64,000 bases of DNA from Erysipelotrichaceae bacterium (GTDB lineage Bacteria > Bacillota_I > Bacilli_A > Erysipelotrichales > Erysipelotrichaceae): positions 1-64,000 of the forward strand of contig JAFSUN010000006.1 of the NCBI GenBank assembly GCA_017445225.1, written 5' to 3'. How positions within the stretch are numbered: position 1 is the stretch's first letter; each line of letters starts with the position of its first letter. Below, piece by piece: positions 35,180 through 45,120 of the stretch. Under the pieces are notes generated by a model, which saw nothing but the letters and a program-made list of their open reading frames with translations, searched no databases and was not told where the DNA came from. Made by a program: the position numbers and the translations under genes.

Positions 35180-36736
35180 ATGAAATTTAGTATTCTGCAC
35201 CTCATCTTATCTGGTTTATTAGGCCTGGTCATTGGCTTTGTCATCGTACAGATCCTGACCAAGATGGGCTTAAATAAAAATCAACAAAAAGCTGAATTAA
35301 TTCTCAAGGAAGCCGAGATCGAAGCCGAAAACGTCAAGAGACAGGCCATCCTCGATGGAAAGAATTCCGCTTATGAATTAAAACTCCAGGCTGAAAAGGA
35401 AATCAAGAAACACCGTCAGGAAGTCAATGATCTTGAAAACAAGCTTTTAAGACGGGATGATTCCCTCAATTTCCGTGAGGAAAAACTTCAGAACAAGGAA
35501 AAACAGGTTGATGATAAACTGGAAAAGCTCAACAGCAAGACTGCTGAGATCGATAAGATGAGAGAAGATCTGAAGAAGAAGATCGATGTTCAGATCGTCG
35601 AACTTGAGAGAGTGGCCAACTTGACCGCTGACCAGGCGAAAGCCGAACTCTTCGAAATCGTTGAAAAGCAGGCCGCCAACGAAACCGCTGCCTACTTAAA
35701 GGAAAAGGAAGAGGAAGCCAGAGAAAAGGCCAGTGAAAATGCCCGTAACATCATCGGCATTGCCATCCAGAGATATGCTCAGGAAGAAACCATTGAAAGG
35801 ACCGTCTCCGTTGTCGGTCTGCCTTCCGAGGAAATGAAAGGCCGGATCATCGGCCGTGAAGGACGTAACATCAGGGCCATCGAACAGGCTACCGGTGTTG
35901 ACCTGATCATCGATGATACGCCGGAAACCATTACCATTTCCTGCTTCGACCCGATCAGAAGAGAGATCGCCAGACTGACCCTTGAACATCTGATCAAGGA
36001 CGGCCGGATCCAGCCGGGCAGGATCGAAGAAGTTGTCAATAAGAAGACCAATGAACTCAACGAAGTCATCCAGAAGGCCGGTGAAGAGGCTGTCTTTAAG
36101 CTCGGACTGGGCAAGTTGGACAAGGAACTCATCAAGATGGTCGGCCGTCTGAAATACCGTTACAGCTATGGCCAGAACGTTCTGGAGCACAGCATTGAAG
36201 TTGCTCACCTGGCCGGCATGATGGCCGCTGAACTGGGACTGAACCAGTACTATGCCAAGAGAGCCGGACTGCTGCATGACATCGGCAAGGCCATTGACTT
36301 CGAACAGGAAGGCTCCCACGTCGAACTGGGTGTCAAGATGTGCAAGAAGCACGGTGAAAACGAGACCGTTCTCAATGCCATCGCTTCTCACCATGGCGAT
36401 ACCGAACCGAAGACCGTCATTGCCAACCTGGTCGCGGCTGCCGACGCCTTAAGTGCCGCCAGACCGGGCGCCAGATATGAGTCCCTGGAAAACTACGTCA
36501 ACCGTCTGGAAGATCTGGAAAAGATCGCCAACAGCTTTGACGGCATCGACAAGAGCTATGCCATCCAGGCCGGCCGTGAGATCAGAGTCATGGTACTGCC
36601 TGACAAGGTTGATGATGTGGCCTGTTACCGTCTGGCCAGAGAGATCAAGGACAAGATCGAGAATGAGCTTACCTATCCGGGTCAGATCAAGGTTACCGTC
36701 ATCAGAGAGACCCGCGCCTCCGAAACTGCCAAGTAA
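35180..36736 (+). CDS. rny: Ribonuclease Y
   Basis: This 518-residue protein is the membrane-bound endoribonuclease that starts mRNA decay in many Bacillota. The first membrane helix is at about 5-26, followed by a long coiled coil (about 30-190). A KH RNA-binding domain contains [16 protein letters not shown], and an HD hydrolase domain contains [13 protein letters not shown] lies 11 bases before the chosen ATG at 35180; an upstream ATG overlaps this site and is rejected. ymdB follows immediately, as in Bacillus. Confidence 0.97.
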   Translation: MKFSILHLILSGLLGLVIGFVIVQILTKMGLNKNQQKAELILKEAEIEAENVKRQAILDGKNSAYELKLQAEKEIKKHRQEVNDLENKLLRRDDSLNFREEKLQNKEKQVDDKLEKLNSKTAEIDKMREDLKKKIDVQIVELERVANLTADQAKAELFEIVEKQAANETAAYLKEKEEEAREKASENARNIIGIAIQRYAQEETIERTVSVVGLPSEEMKGRIIGREGRNIRAIEQATGVDLIIDDTPETITISCFDPIRREIARLTLEHLIKDGRIQPGRIEEVVNKKTNELNEVIQKAGEEAVFKLGLGKLDKELIKMVGRLKYRYSYGQNVLEHSIEVAHLAGMMAAELGLNQYYAKRAGLLHDIGKAIDFEQEGSHVELGVKMCKKHGENETVLNAIASHHGDTEPKTVIANLVAAADALSAARPGARYESLENYVNRLEDLEKIANSFDGIDKSYAIQAGREIRVMVLPDKVDDVACYRLAREIKDKIENELTYPGQIKVTVIRETRASETAK

Positions 36737-36737
36737 C

Positions 36738-37514
36738 ATGAAGGTACTGTTCATCGGAGATATCGTTGGAAAATCAGGAAGAAATGCTTTAAGAGAGCAT
36801 CTTCCTTTTTTACGCGAAAAATACCAGCCGGACATCGTGATCGTCAACGGGGAGAACAGCGCCCATGGCAAGGGGATCACCAGAAAGATCTATGACTTAT
36901 TCGTGGAACTGGGAGTCGACTGCGTTACCCTGGGCAATCATGCCTTTTCCAAGGATAACATTCTGACCTTTATAAACAGTGCTGACCGCTTGATCCGGCC
37001 GGCCAACATGTTCCCCGCCAGCATCGGCAAGCCGTATCTGATAATTGAAAAGAATGACCTGAAGGTCGGGATTTACAACATCTACGGTTCCATCTTCATG
37101 GATAACTGCACGGAAAGTCCCTTCAGTGCAATGGACAAGCTGATTGACAATACGGACTGCGACATCAGGATCGTCGATTTCCATGGGGAAGCCACCAGCG
37201 AAAAGCAGGCCTTCATGCATTACTTCAAGGACCGTGTCCAGCTGATCGTCGGAACTCATACCCATGTTCAGACGGCTGATGAGGACATCTTTGACGGCTG
37301 CGGCTACCTAACCGATGTCGGCATGACCGGACCGTATCTTTCCGTTCTGGGAAGGGATGTTGATGAAGTTCTGGATATGATGGTCAGCGGAGAGAAGACC
37401 CGCTATACGGTAAGCGAGAATCCGGCCATCCTGTGCGGGCTGTTCTGTGAGATCAGCGATTCAGAGAAAAAGGCGAAATTCATTGAAAGAATTCAGATAA
37501 AACCAGAGTGTTGA
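36738..37514 (+). CDS. ymdB: YmdB-type metallophosphoesterase
   Basis: The 258-residue form starts one base after rny. A longer frame reads back into rny but has no start signal. YmdB is a calcineurin-like phosphodiesterase that hydrolyses 2',3'-cyclic nucleotides; in Bacillus it affects biofilm and sporulation choices. Metal-binding motifs are clear: GDIVG, NGENSAHG, GNHAFS, HGEATSEKQ and GTHTHVQTAD. Loss of sporulation context here leaves its physiological role open. Confidence 0.95.
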   Translation: MKVLFIGDIVGKSGRNALREHLPFLREKYQPDIVIVNGENSAHGKGITRKIYDLFVELGVDCVTLGNHAFSKDNILTFINSADRLIRPANMFPASIGKPYLIIEKNDLKVGIYNIYGSIFMDNCTESPFSAMDKLIDNTDCDIRIVDFHGEATSEKQAFMHYFKDRVQLIVGTHTHVQTADEDIFDGCGYLTDVGMTGPYLSVLGRDVDEVLDMMVSGEKTRYTVSENPAILCGLFCEISDSEKKAKFIERIQIKPEC

Positions 37515-37538
37515 AAACGAATTCATTTATGCTATAAT
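37511..37538 (+). promoter_or_regulatory. Promoter of the ferredoxin gene
   Basis: TTGAAA at 37511-37516 and TATAAT at 37533-37538 are 16 bases apart. The -35 overlaps the ymdB stop codon. Confidence 0.8.
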
Positions 37539-37566
37539 TACCTTGCAGAGAAAAGGAGTGTTAATT

Positions 37567-37746
37567 ATGCCAGTAGAAGTTAATAAGGAATTGTGTATCG
37601 GTTGTGGTGCTTGCGTAGGTGTCTGCCCGGTTGGAGCTCTCGATTTCGGTGATGACGGAAAAGCTGAGAGCAACCCGGATGTATGCATTGATTGCGGTGC
37701 ATGCATGGGAACCTGCCCAATGGAGGCCATAAGCGAAAAACAGTAA
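37567..37746 (+). CDS. 2[4Fe-4S] ferredoxin
   Basis: This 59-residue electron carrier starts at 37567, with AAAGGAG upstream. It has two complete cluster motifs, CIGCGACVGVCP and CIDCGACMGTCP, the eight cysteines of clostridial-type ferredoxins. It probably serves low-potential electron transfer in fermentative metabolism, and could also supply electrons to the radical SAM enzyme MiaB next to it. A terminator follows, so it is likely transcribed alone. Confidence 0.95.
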   Translation: MPVEVNKELCIGCGACVGVCPVGALDFGDDGKAESNPDVCIDCGACMGTCPMEAISEKQ

Positions 37747-37769
37747 CCAAGCGAATTGCTTGGTTTTTT
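37745..37769 (+). terminator. Rho-independent terminator of the ferredoxin gene
   Basis: CCAAGC and GCTTGG pair around GAATT and are followed by TTTTTT. Confidence 0.9.
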
Positions 37770-37789
37770 GTGATATCGCGAGGTACACC

Positions 37790-39214
37790 ATGAATTACAA
37801 TCTACCCGATTTAAACAAGGCAAAATTCCGCTCCCGTTACCAGGCCCCGATCATCAGAGATCCCGTCAAGCTGACCGAAAAGCAGCGCCAACTGGGACGG
37901 GGACTCTTTTATCATGTGATAACCTATGGCTGCCAGGCGAATGTCCGCGACGGCGAAGTGATCAGCGGCATCCTGGAAGAGATGGGCTATCAGCCCACCG
38001 AAATGCTGGAAAAGGCCGACATCATCATTCTCAATACCTGTGCCATCCGCGACAATGCCGAAAAGCGGGTATTAGGAGAGATCGGCTTCCTGCAGAACTA
38101 CAAGCAGCGCAAGAAGTCGCTGATCCTGGGAGTCTGCGGCTGCATGGCCCAGGAAGAAGTCGTCGTTGAGAAGATCCTGAAGAGTCATCCGACCGTTCAG
38201 CTGATCTTCGGCACGCATAATCTGCCGGAGATACCGGCAATGATCGAAAAGATCATGGAAACCAATAAGAAGTCGGTAAGCGTCTATTCCATGCAGGGAA
38301 ACATCTATGAAGGTCTGCCTTCACGCCGCAGCCTGCCGCACAAGGCGTCCGTCAGCATCATGGACGGCTGTGACAAGTTCTGTACTTACTGCATCGTACC
38401 CTATACCCGGGGACAGCAGCGCTCCCGCTTAATGAACGACATCCTGGAAGAGGTCAGAGACCTGAAGGAATCAGGATATAAGGAGATATTATTACTGGGT
38501 CAGAACGTCAATGCCTACGGCAAGGAACTCGATGGTAATGGTGACTTTGCCGATCTGCTGGAAAAGACCGCCCAGATGGGCATCGAGCGCATCCGCTTCA
38601 TGACCTCGCATCCGTGGGACTTCACGGAGCGGATGGTCGACGTGATCGGCACCTACAGCAACATCATGCCTTACATCCATCTGCCGCTGCAGTCGGGAAA
38701 CAATGAAATCCTGAAACTGATGGGCAGAAGATATACCCGCGATCAGTATAAGGAACTCTATGACAAGCTGGTTGCCAGAATTCCGGAAGTTTCGATTTCC
38801 ACCGACATCATCGTCGGCTTCCCCAATGAGACCGAGCAGCAGTTCCTCGATACCCTGGACATCGTCGAATACTGCAAGTACGACAATGCCTTCTCCTTCA
38901 TCTTCTCACCGCGCCCCGGTACCCCGGCTGCCAGGATGGAAGATGCCACCCCGCTGGAAGAGAAGAAGGACCGTTTGCTTAGACTCAATGAGCGTCTTGA
39001 CTACTACTCCAAGATCCAGAATCAGAAGTGGGAAAACCGCACCGTCAAGGTGCTGGTCGACGGTCCCAGCAAGAACAATCCGGAGATCTATTCCGGCTAT
39101 ACCCCTCAGCAAAAGCTGGTCAACTTTGTAAAAAAAGAGGCCGCCGTTGGTGATATAATAGATGTATTGATTACGGAAGCTAAAAAGAATTCATTAAACG
39201 GTATCCAACTTTAG
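37790..39214 (+). CDS. miaB: tRNA-2-methylthio-N6-dimethylallyladenosine synthase
   Basis: This 474-residue radical SAM enzyme adds a methylthio group to i6A37 of tRNA. The N-terminal domain holds the three cysteines of one Fe-S cluster (GCQAN, NTCAIR, VCGCM), and the radical SAM triplet is CDKFCTYC. A C-terminal TRAM domain follows at about 405-470. GCGAGG precedes the ATG at 37790. It is followed by the RNase J-like gene and ftsK. Confidence 0.95.
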   Translation: MNYNLPDLNKAKFRSRYQAPIIRDPVKLTEKQRQLGRGLFYHVITYGCQANVRDGEVISGILEEMGYQPTEMLEKADIIILNTCAIRDNAEKRVLGEIGFLQNYKQRKKSLILGVCGCMAQEEVVVEKILKSHPTVQLIFGTHNLPEIPAMIEKIMETNKKSVSVYSMQGNIYEGLPSRRSLPHKASVSIMDGCDKFCTYCIVPYTRGQQRSRLMNDILEEVRDLKESGYKEILLLGQNVNAYGKELDGNGDFADLLEKTAQMGIERIRFMTSHPWDFTERMVDVIGTYSNIMPYIHLPLQSGNNEILKLMGRRYTRDQYKELYDKLVARIPEVSISTDIIVGFPNETEQQFLDTLDIVEYCKYDNAFSFIFSPRPGTPAARMEDATPLEEKKDRLLRLNERLDYYSKIQNQKWENRTVKVLVDGPSKNNPEIYSGYTPQQKLVNFVKKEAAVGDIIDVLITEAKKNSLNGIQL

Positions 39215-39226
39215 GAGGTCAACCAT

Positions 39227-40894
39227 ATGAGCAGACTCAGAATCGTAGCCCTGGGCGGTCTGGATGAAAATGGAAACAACATGTATTCCATTGAGATCGA
39301 CAACAGGATCATCATCGTTAATACCGGAATCAAGTATCCTGAGGATACTCAGTTTGGCGTTCAGTACATTACTCCTGATCTTGAATACCTCAAGGTCAAC
39401 CGCAACAAGATAGCTGCGGTAGTGATCACGCACGCTCACGATGACATGATGAACGGTCTGCCCATCTTCTTAAAGGAAATCAAGGTGCCGGTCTACGGCC
39501 CCCGGATGTGCCGGGTGATCTTGAAGAATCTGATGCCTTCTTCCGACTATAACAAGGTCGATTTCCATGAAATAGACCGCAATTCCGAATACGTGATTGA
39601 CGGCATCCGGCTCACGACCTTTGGCCTTACTCACTCCACTCCCGATGCCCTGGGACTGGCGATCGAAACCGAGAACGGCGAGATCGTCATTGCCGAGCAG
39701 TTCGTCATCGACTTCAATTCCCACGACAGGGCTTTTGACTGTGATGTTTCCCGCATTGCCGAAATCGGCAAGAAGAACGTCCTGGCCCTGTTGATGGAGG
39801 CTTCCTATGCCGACAAGCCGGACTTTACCTCGCCCAAGCACCGCATATCCAATCTGATCAGAACGACCTTTGAGGATGCTCAGGGACGGATCGTTGTCAC
39901 GGTTTACGATCAGAACTACATCCGCATCAAGGAGATCATCGCCATGGCCCGGGAATTCCGCCGTTCCGTCTTCTTCTATGATGATGAATTAAGGAATAAC
40001 ATTGAAGCCCTGAGTGAACTGGGATACTATACGATGCCCAGAGGAATCGAGATCCCCAAGAGCAAGTTCAACAATGACATCAAGAACATCGTCATCATCG
40101 TTTCCGGTTCCGGCCACAAGCTGTTTGAACTGATGAACCGGATCGCCACTGATGAAGATGACATCCTGGACCTCACCGAAGAGGACACCGTCATCATCGC
40201 CTCACCGATCGTTCCCGGCCTGGAAAAGAAGGCCAGTGCCCTGGAGGATGAACTCTACAAGGACGGCGCTCACGTCGTCAAGCTTGATTCCAAGACGGTC
40301 TTAAGCGCTCACCCCAGCACCGAGGACATCAAGATGATGCTGTCACTGTTAAAGCCGAAGTACTTCATTCCCACGATGGGTGAATACCGCAACTTCATCT
40401 CCGCTGCTAATCTGGCGCTGGAGATCGGCTATACCCCGGACAGGATCATCATCCTCGACAACGGTCAGATCGCCTATTTCAATGATGGCATCCTGCTGTC
40501 CTGTTCCGATTTCATCGATGTCGGAGAGAACATGGTAGGGGACGAGAACAACAAGCAGATTACCAGCTTTGTCTTAAGAGACCGGGAAACCCTGTCTACG
40601 GACGGTGTCATCATCATCGGCATCGCCATCAACTACAATACCAAGGAAGTCATCGCCGGGCCGGACATCCAGTCCCGCGGTGTGATCTATGTCAAGGATT
40701 CCGAATATGTCATCAAGAACATCGGCAAGATGGCCGTGGAACTGATCGAGCAGCATGTCGCTGAGGGAACCTATGACAACATGGCCATCAGAGCCGAATT
40801 AAGAGAAAATGCCAGTCGCTATGTCTTAAGGGAAACCGGCAAGCGGCCGATGATACTGCCGGCGATCATTGAGATCAACCTGCCGGCAAGATAG
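39227..40894 (+). CDS. RNase J-family protein with degenerate active site (RNase J2-like)
   Basis: The 555-residue length and layout match RNase J: metallo-beta-lactamase domain, beta-CASP domain and a C-terminal domain. But key metal ligands are lost. The HxHxDH motif reads HAHDDM (H69 to M74), the GDF of motif 4 reads EQF near 157-159, SGHA reads PSTE, and the conserved HGEYR reads MGEYR at about 384. H136 and a few others remain. Position before ftsK matches rnjB in Bacillus, whose RNase J2 also has weak activity and acts in a complex with J1. It is probably a structural subunit without strong catalysis. An active J1 was not seen in this window. Confidence 0.85.
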   Translation: MSRLRIVALGGLDENGNNMYSIEIDNRIIIVNTGIKYPEDTQFGVQYITPDLEYLKVNRNKIAAVVITHAHDDMMNGLPIFLKEIKVPVYGPRMCRVILKNLMPSSDYNKVDFHEIDRNSEYVIDGIRLTTFGLTHSTPDALGLAIETENGEIVIAEQFVIDFNSHDRAFDCDVSRIAEIGKKNVLALLMEASYADKPDFTSPKHRISNLIRTTFEDAQGRIVVTVYDQNYIRIKEIIAMAREFRRSVFFYDDELRNNIEALSELGYYTMPRGIEIPKSKFNNDIKNIVIIVSGSGHKLFELMNRIATDEDDILDLTEEDTVIIASPIVPGLEKKASALEDELYKDGAHVVKLDSKTVLSAHPSTEDIKMMLSLLKPKYFIPTMGEYRNFISAANLALEIGYTPDRIIILDNGQIAYFNDGILLSCSDFIDVGENMVGDENNKQITSFVLRDRETLSTDGVIIIGIAINYNTKEVIAGPDIQSRGVIYVKDSEYVIKNIGKMAVELIEQHVAEGTYDNMAIRAELRENASRYVLRETGKRPMILPAIIEINLPAR

Positions 40895-40902
40895 GAGGTA
40901 AA

Positions 40903-43143
40903 ATGTCAGGAAGGAAGAAAAAGAAGAAACTGACCAAATCCGAGAAGAAACTGATCGTCCAACTGTATGGCGGCATCTTCATCGCCCTGGGCATCATCGC
41001 CATCTTCAGTGAACATACCGGTCCATTGGGCAAGCTGATGGCCGGTCTTTCAAGATACTTCTTCGGAAACCTCTATTACGTCTATTACTTTGTCCTGATC
41101 CTGCTGGGACTGTACATGGTCTTCAAGCAGGGGTTCCCATCCCTGACCCAGACCCGTATTCTGGGCACGCTGTTAGTGCTGCTGGGCATCAAGATCATCA
41201 TGGCTCTGCCGGAATCCCGGGAGGGCGGTGTGGTAGCCCTGAAGGGCTTCTTCAGCAACTCCAAGGCCATCTTCAACGGAACCGCTCCCTGCAAGGGCGG
41301 CGCCATCGGCAACATCTTCTATTCACTGCTGAGCGGTTTTCTGACCTGGATCGGCGCCCTTGTGGTAGCCGCAGTAATGATCGCTGTCGGCCTGATCCTG
41401 TTTGTCGATGTTGAAAAGGTAAAGCAGCTGTCAGGCAACATCAAAGAACTGCAGATCAAGAACGAAAAGAAGAAGGCGGCAGCCAAGGCGGCGGAAAAAC
41501 CGGTGAAGAAGGAACGGCCGAAGATGATCGACATCGACGACAAGTTCGTCACTCCGAAGACCACCGTCAAGGAGCCGACCGAGGAGATCGACATCAAGCC
41601 TTTCGTCAAGCCGACCGAATTCAAGGACATTACCCTCAACAACAAGGCCGTAAAGGAAGAACCGAAGGAAAAGAAGGCGGAGACCGCCGCCGTCAAGCCG
41701 GCTTCCAAGTCGGCCGGTTACTCCAATTTCGTCAATTATACCAAGCCGAGACTTTCACTGCTGGAGAACGCCAAGAATGTCAATTCCACGGCGAATAAGA
41801 ATAACGCCCGTCAGAAGGGCGAACAGCTGATCGAGATACTTGACCAGTTCGACATCCCCTGCAACCTACAGGAGATCCACATCGGACCTTCAGTCACCAA
41901 GTTTGAGATCAAGCCGGATTCCAATGTCAAGATCAGCCGCATCACCTCACTGCAGGAAAACATCAAGATGGCTCTGGCCGTCAAGGACGTCCGCATTGAA
42001 GCTCCGATCCCCGGCAAGAACGCCGTGGGCATCGAGATCCCCAATGTGGAGAGAAGCAGCGTCCGGATGAAAGAAATGTTCAACACCATTCCTGAGAAAC
42101 TGGCTGATAAGCCATTGCTGTTCTGCCTGGGCAAGGACCTGGCCGGCGAGCCGATCTATCCGCAGATCGACCGGATGCCGCACATGCTGATCGCCGGTTC
42201 CACTGGTTCCGGCAAATCCGTCTGCATCAACAGCATCATCATCTCCTTACTTTTAAGGACGACGCCCAATGACGTCAAGCTGCTGCTGATCGACCCCAAG
42301 AAGGTTGAGTTTACCCCATATGTTGACATCCCGAACCTGATCGGTCCGGTCATCTCCGACACCAACGAAGCCTCCAATGCCCTCAAGGCGATCGTAACTA
42401 TCATGGAAAACCGTTACAATGAATTCCAGAAGGCCGGTGTCCGCAACATCACCGAATACAACAACAAGGCGCTCAAGGATACGACGCTGAAGCACATGTT
42501 CTACATCGTCGTCATCATCGATGAGCTGGCTGACCTGATGCTGACCAACGGCAAGGACGTGGAAGCCAGCATTCAGAGGATCACCCAGCTGGCCCGTGCC
42601 AGCGGCATCCACCTGATCGTCGCCACCCAGAGACCGAGTACTGATGTCATAACCGGTACCATCAAGACCAACATCCCCAGCCGTCTGGCCTTTGCCGTTT
42701 CCAGTGCCATCGACTCAAGGATCATCCTTGACCAGGTCGGTGCTGAAAGACTGCTGGGCAACGGTGACTGCCTGTTCATTCCGATGGGTGAGAACCGGGC
42801 TAACCGCATTCAGGGTGTCTACGTCAGCGATGAGGAGATCAACAACATTACCGAATACGTCAAGAGCCAGAGCAAGCCGGTCTACGATGACGCCTTCGTC
42901 GTTGATGAAAACGGCGGCGCCAACTTCATCGGCAATACCAGTGCCGATCCGATGTACGATGAGATCAAGAAATTCGTCGCTACCACCGGCAAGGCTTCAA
43001 CATCGGCTATTCAAAGATATTTCGGCATAGGTTATAATAGAGCTGCCCGTGTAATCGACTGTCTGGAACAGGAGGGGGCCATCGGACCGGTCAACGGTTC
43101 CAAGCCAAGAGAAGTATTCCTGAATCCGGATGAATTCAAATAG
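40903..43143 (+). CDS. ftsK: DNA translocase FtsK/SpoIIIE
   Basis: This 746-residue protein pumps DNA across the division septum. Four membrane helices lie at about 20-175, followed by a charged linker (about 180-300) and the motor domain. Walker A is AGSTGSGKSV at about 430-439 and the Walker B is VVIIDELADLM. The C-terminal gamma winged-helix domain (about 685-746) ends in the DNA-reading KASTSAIQRYFGIGYNRAARVIDC segment. It is close to Bacillus SpoIIIE in size and position. Confidence 0.96.
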   Translation: MSGRKKKKKLTKSEKKLIVQLYGGIFIALGIIAIFSEHTGPLGKLMAGLSRYFFGNLYYVYYFVLILLGLYMVFKQGFPSLTQTRILGTLLVLLGIKIIMALPESREGGVVALKGFFSNSKAIFNGTAPCKGGAIGNIFYSLLSGFLTWIGALVVAAVMIAVGLILFVDVEKVKQLSGNIKELQIKNEKKKAAAKAAEKPVKKERPKMIDIDDKFVTPKTTVKEPTEEIDIKPFVKPTEFKDITLNNKAVKEEPKEKKAETAAVKPASKSAGYSNFVNYTKPRLSLLENAKNVNSTANKNNARQKGEQLIEILDQFDIPCNLQEIHIGPSVTKFEIKPDSNVKISRITSLQENIKMALAVKDVRIEAPIPGKNAVGIEIPNVERSSVRMKEMFNTIPEKLADKPLLFCLGKDLAGEPIYPQIDRMPHMLIAGSTGSGKSVCINSIIISLLLRTTPNDVKLLLIDPKKVEFTPYVDIPNLIGPVISDTNEASNALKAIVTIMENRYNEFQKAGVRNITEYNNKALKDTTLKHMFYIVVIIDELADLMLTNGKDVEASIQRITQLARASGIHLIVATQRPSTDVITGTIKTNIPSRLAFAVSSAIDSRIILDQVGAERLLGNGDCLFIPMGENRANRIQGVYVSDEEINNITEYVKSQSKPVYDDAFVVDENGGANFIGNTSADPMYDEIKKFVATTGKASTSAIQRYFGIGYNRAARVIDCLEQEGAIGPVNGSKPREVFLNPDEFK

Positions 43144-43158
43144 AGAGGATGATGTTCC

Positions 43159-43866
43159 ATGTACAAACGAGTTTTACTTAAGCTAAGCGGCGAAGCGCTG
43201 TCTTCCAAGGAAAGCAGCTACAGTCTGGACATGCTGAAGAACCTGGCCCTGCAGTTAAAGGACGCTACCGAGAAGGGCTGCCAGATCGGCATCGTGGTCG
43301 GCGGCGGCAACATCATGCGCGGCAAGTTCGCTGCTCAGCTGGGATTGCCCAGAAGCCAGGCCGACAACATCGGCATGCTGGCGACATTAATGAATGCCCT
43401 GGCCATCCAGGGAGCCTGCGATACGTTTGGAGTACCCAGCTACGTACAGTCAGCCATCGAAGTTTCCAAGGTCTGTGACATCGCCGATGCCCGCAAGGCC
43501 ATCGAACACCTGGAAAAGGGTGAAGTCGTCATCTTTGGCGGGGGAACCGGAAATCCCTATTTCTCAACCGATACGGCTGCAGCCTTGAGAGCTGCTGAGA
43601 TCCAGGCTGAAGCCATCTTAATGGCCAAGAACGGCGTAGACGGTGTCTATACTGCCGATCCGCGCAAGGATCCCACCGCTACCAAGTATGAACATCTGGG
43701 ATACATGGAGATCCTGGAAAAGAATCTTTCCGTCGTCGATGTCACGGCTGCCAGCCTGTGTCTGGAAAACGACATTGAGACCATCGTCTTCAACATGAAT
43801 GACATTACCAATATCGCCAGAGTAATCAACGGCGAACAGATTGGTACCGTAATAAAAGGGAGGTAG
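43159..43866 (+). CDS. pyrH: Uridylate kinase
   Basis: This 235-residue cytoplasmic enzyme phosphorylates UMP to UDP. Conserved parts include KLSGEALSS at the N terminus, VGGGNIMRG, and DNIGMLATLMNALA. It is an amino acid kinase fold. It starts the pyrH-frr-uppS-cdsA-dxr-rseP chain, a standard order in Bacillota. The AGAGGATGATG ribosome site is near its ATG. Confidence 0.97.
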   Translation: MYKRVLLKLSGEALSSKESSYSLDMLKNLALQLKDATEKGCQIGIVVGGGNIMRGKFAAQLGLPRSQADNIGMLATLMNALAIQGACDTFGVPSYVQSAIEVSKVCDIADARKAIEHLEKGEVVIFGGGTGNPYFSTDTAAALRAAEIQAEAILMAKNGVDGVYTADPRKDPTATKYEHLGYMEILEKNLSVVDVTAASLCLENDIETIVFNMNDITNIARVINGEQIGTVIKGR

Positions 43867-43870
43867 TTTT

Positions 43871-44413
43871 ATGGATGAAATCAAAGTTGCCAAGGACAGA
43901 ATGGGTAATACCCTCAAGAGCCTTGAAAACTCACTCGCCCAGATCAGAACTTCAGGTGCCAACCCGAACCTTCTGAAGGACGTTGAGATCAGCTACTACG
44001 GCATGGATACGCCAATCAATCAGATCGCTTCCATTTCCGTCATCGAAGGAAAGCAGCTTCTCGTAAAGCCTTATGAAATGAACATTGTCAAGGACATTGA
44101 AAAGGCCATCTTCGCTGCCAACATCGGTCTGACACCTCAGAACGAGGGCACGCAGATCCGCATCAACGTACCGCCGCTGACTCAGGAAAGAAGAAAGGAA
44201 TACACTCTGAAGGTCAAGGAACTGGCTGAACAGGCCAAGGTCGCCTGCCGCAACATCAGAAGAGATTCCAATGAGGTCATCAAGAAGGACAAGACCATTC
44301 CGGAAGACACCCAGAAGGAGATGCTGGAGAAGATCCAGAAGGCTACCGATGAGTCCATCAAGAAGGTTGACGAGATCGCGGCCAGAAAGAATAAGGAAAT
44401 AATGACACTCTAA
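43871..44413 (+). CDS. frr: Ribosome recycling factor
   Basis: This 180-residue protein splits ribosomes after termination, together with EF-G. It shows the usual helical pattern: SLENSLAQIRTSGANPNLL near the start, RINVPPLTQERRKEYTLKVKELAE in the middle, and a C-terminal helix. GGGAGGT lies just before the ATG. Its TAA overlaps the uppS start by one base. Confidence 0.97.
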   Translation: MDEIKVAKDRMGNTLKSLENSLAQIRTSGANPNLLKDVEISYYGMDTPINQIASISVIEGKQLLVKPYEMNIVKDIEKAIFAANIGLTPQNEGTQIRINVPPLTQERRKEYTLKVKELAEQAKVACRNIRRDSNEVIKKDKTIPEDTQKEMLEKIQKATDESIKKVDEIAARKNKEIMTL

Positions 44414-45120
44414 TGACCACCAACGAAGTACCAAAGCATGTAGCCATTATCATGGACGGCAATGGTCGCTGGGCTAGGGAACACAACCATAAGCGTACAT
44501 ACGGCCATTACATCGGCGTCGACAATGTCCGCAATATCGCCATCAAGGCAAATGAATTAGGCATAGAAGTTCTGACTTTATATGCCTTTTCGACAGAGAA
44601 CTGGAAGAGACCTCTGGAAGAGGTCAACTACCTGATGTCCTTGCCGGCAATGTTCTTCGACAAATTCATGGGCGAATTAATGGAGAAGGGGATCCGGATC
44701 CAGATGATCGGTGAGATCGATCCTTTCCCCGAAAACACCAAAAAGGTTCTGTTAAGAGCCATTGAGAGAACCAGGAACAATAAGAACATGACGCTGGTAT
44801 TTGCCATGAATTACGGTGGCCGCCGTGAGATCGTCAGAGGCATCAACAACTATGTTGAAGATGTCCGTAACGGCAAGGCAACCGAACCTCTTGATGAAAA
44901 AACCTTTGAGAAATATCTCTTCACGGCCGAGTACCCGCCGCTGGATTATCTCATCAGGACGTCTCTGGACTACCGCCTGAGCAATTTCCTGCTGTGGCAG
45001 GTATCCTATGCCGAGATGTACTTTACCGACGTCCACTGGCCGGAATTCACGCCTGAGCTGTTTGAAAAGGCCATTGAGGAATACCAGACAAGACAGAGAA
45101 GATTCGGAGGTCTCAAATGA
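44413..45120 (+). CDS. uppS: Undecaprenyl diphosphate synthase
   Basis: This 235-residue cis-prenyltransferase makes the C55 lipid carrier for peptidoglycan. The catalytic aspartate is D15 in MDGNGRWA, followed by LTLYAFSTENW and, near the C terminus, RTSLDYRLSNFLLWQ. The start shares one base with the frr stop, and the end overlaps cdsA by four bases (ATGA). Confidence 0.97.
   Translation: MTTNEVPKHVAIIMDGNGRWAREHNHKRTYGHYIGVDNVRNIAIKANELGIEVLTLYAFSTENWKRPLEEVNYLMSLPAMFFDKFMGELMEKGIRIQMIGEIDPFPENTKKVLLRAIERTRNNKNMTLVFAMNYGGRREIVRGINNYVEDVRNGKATEPLDEKTFEKYLFTAEYPPLDYLIRTSLDYRLSNFLLWQVSYAEMYFTDVHWPEFTPELFEKAIEEYQTRQRRFGGLK

Noticed and set aside
36453-36737. N-terminal extension of ymdB into rny
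   Set aside because: The extra 95 residues are an out-of-frame reading of rny; YmdB starts with MKVLFIGDIVG at 36738.
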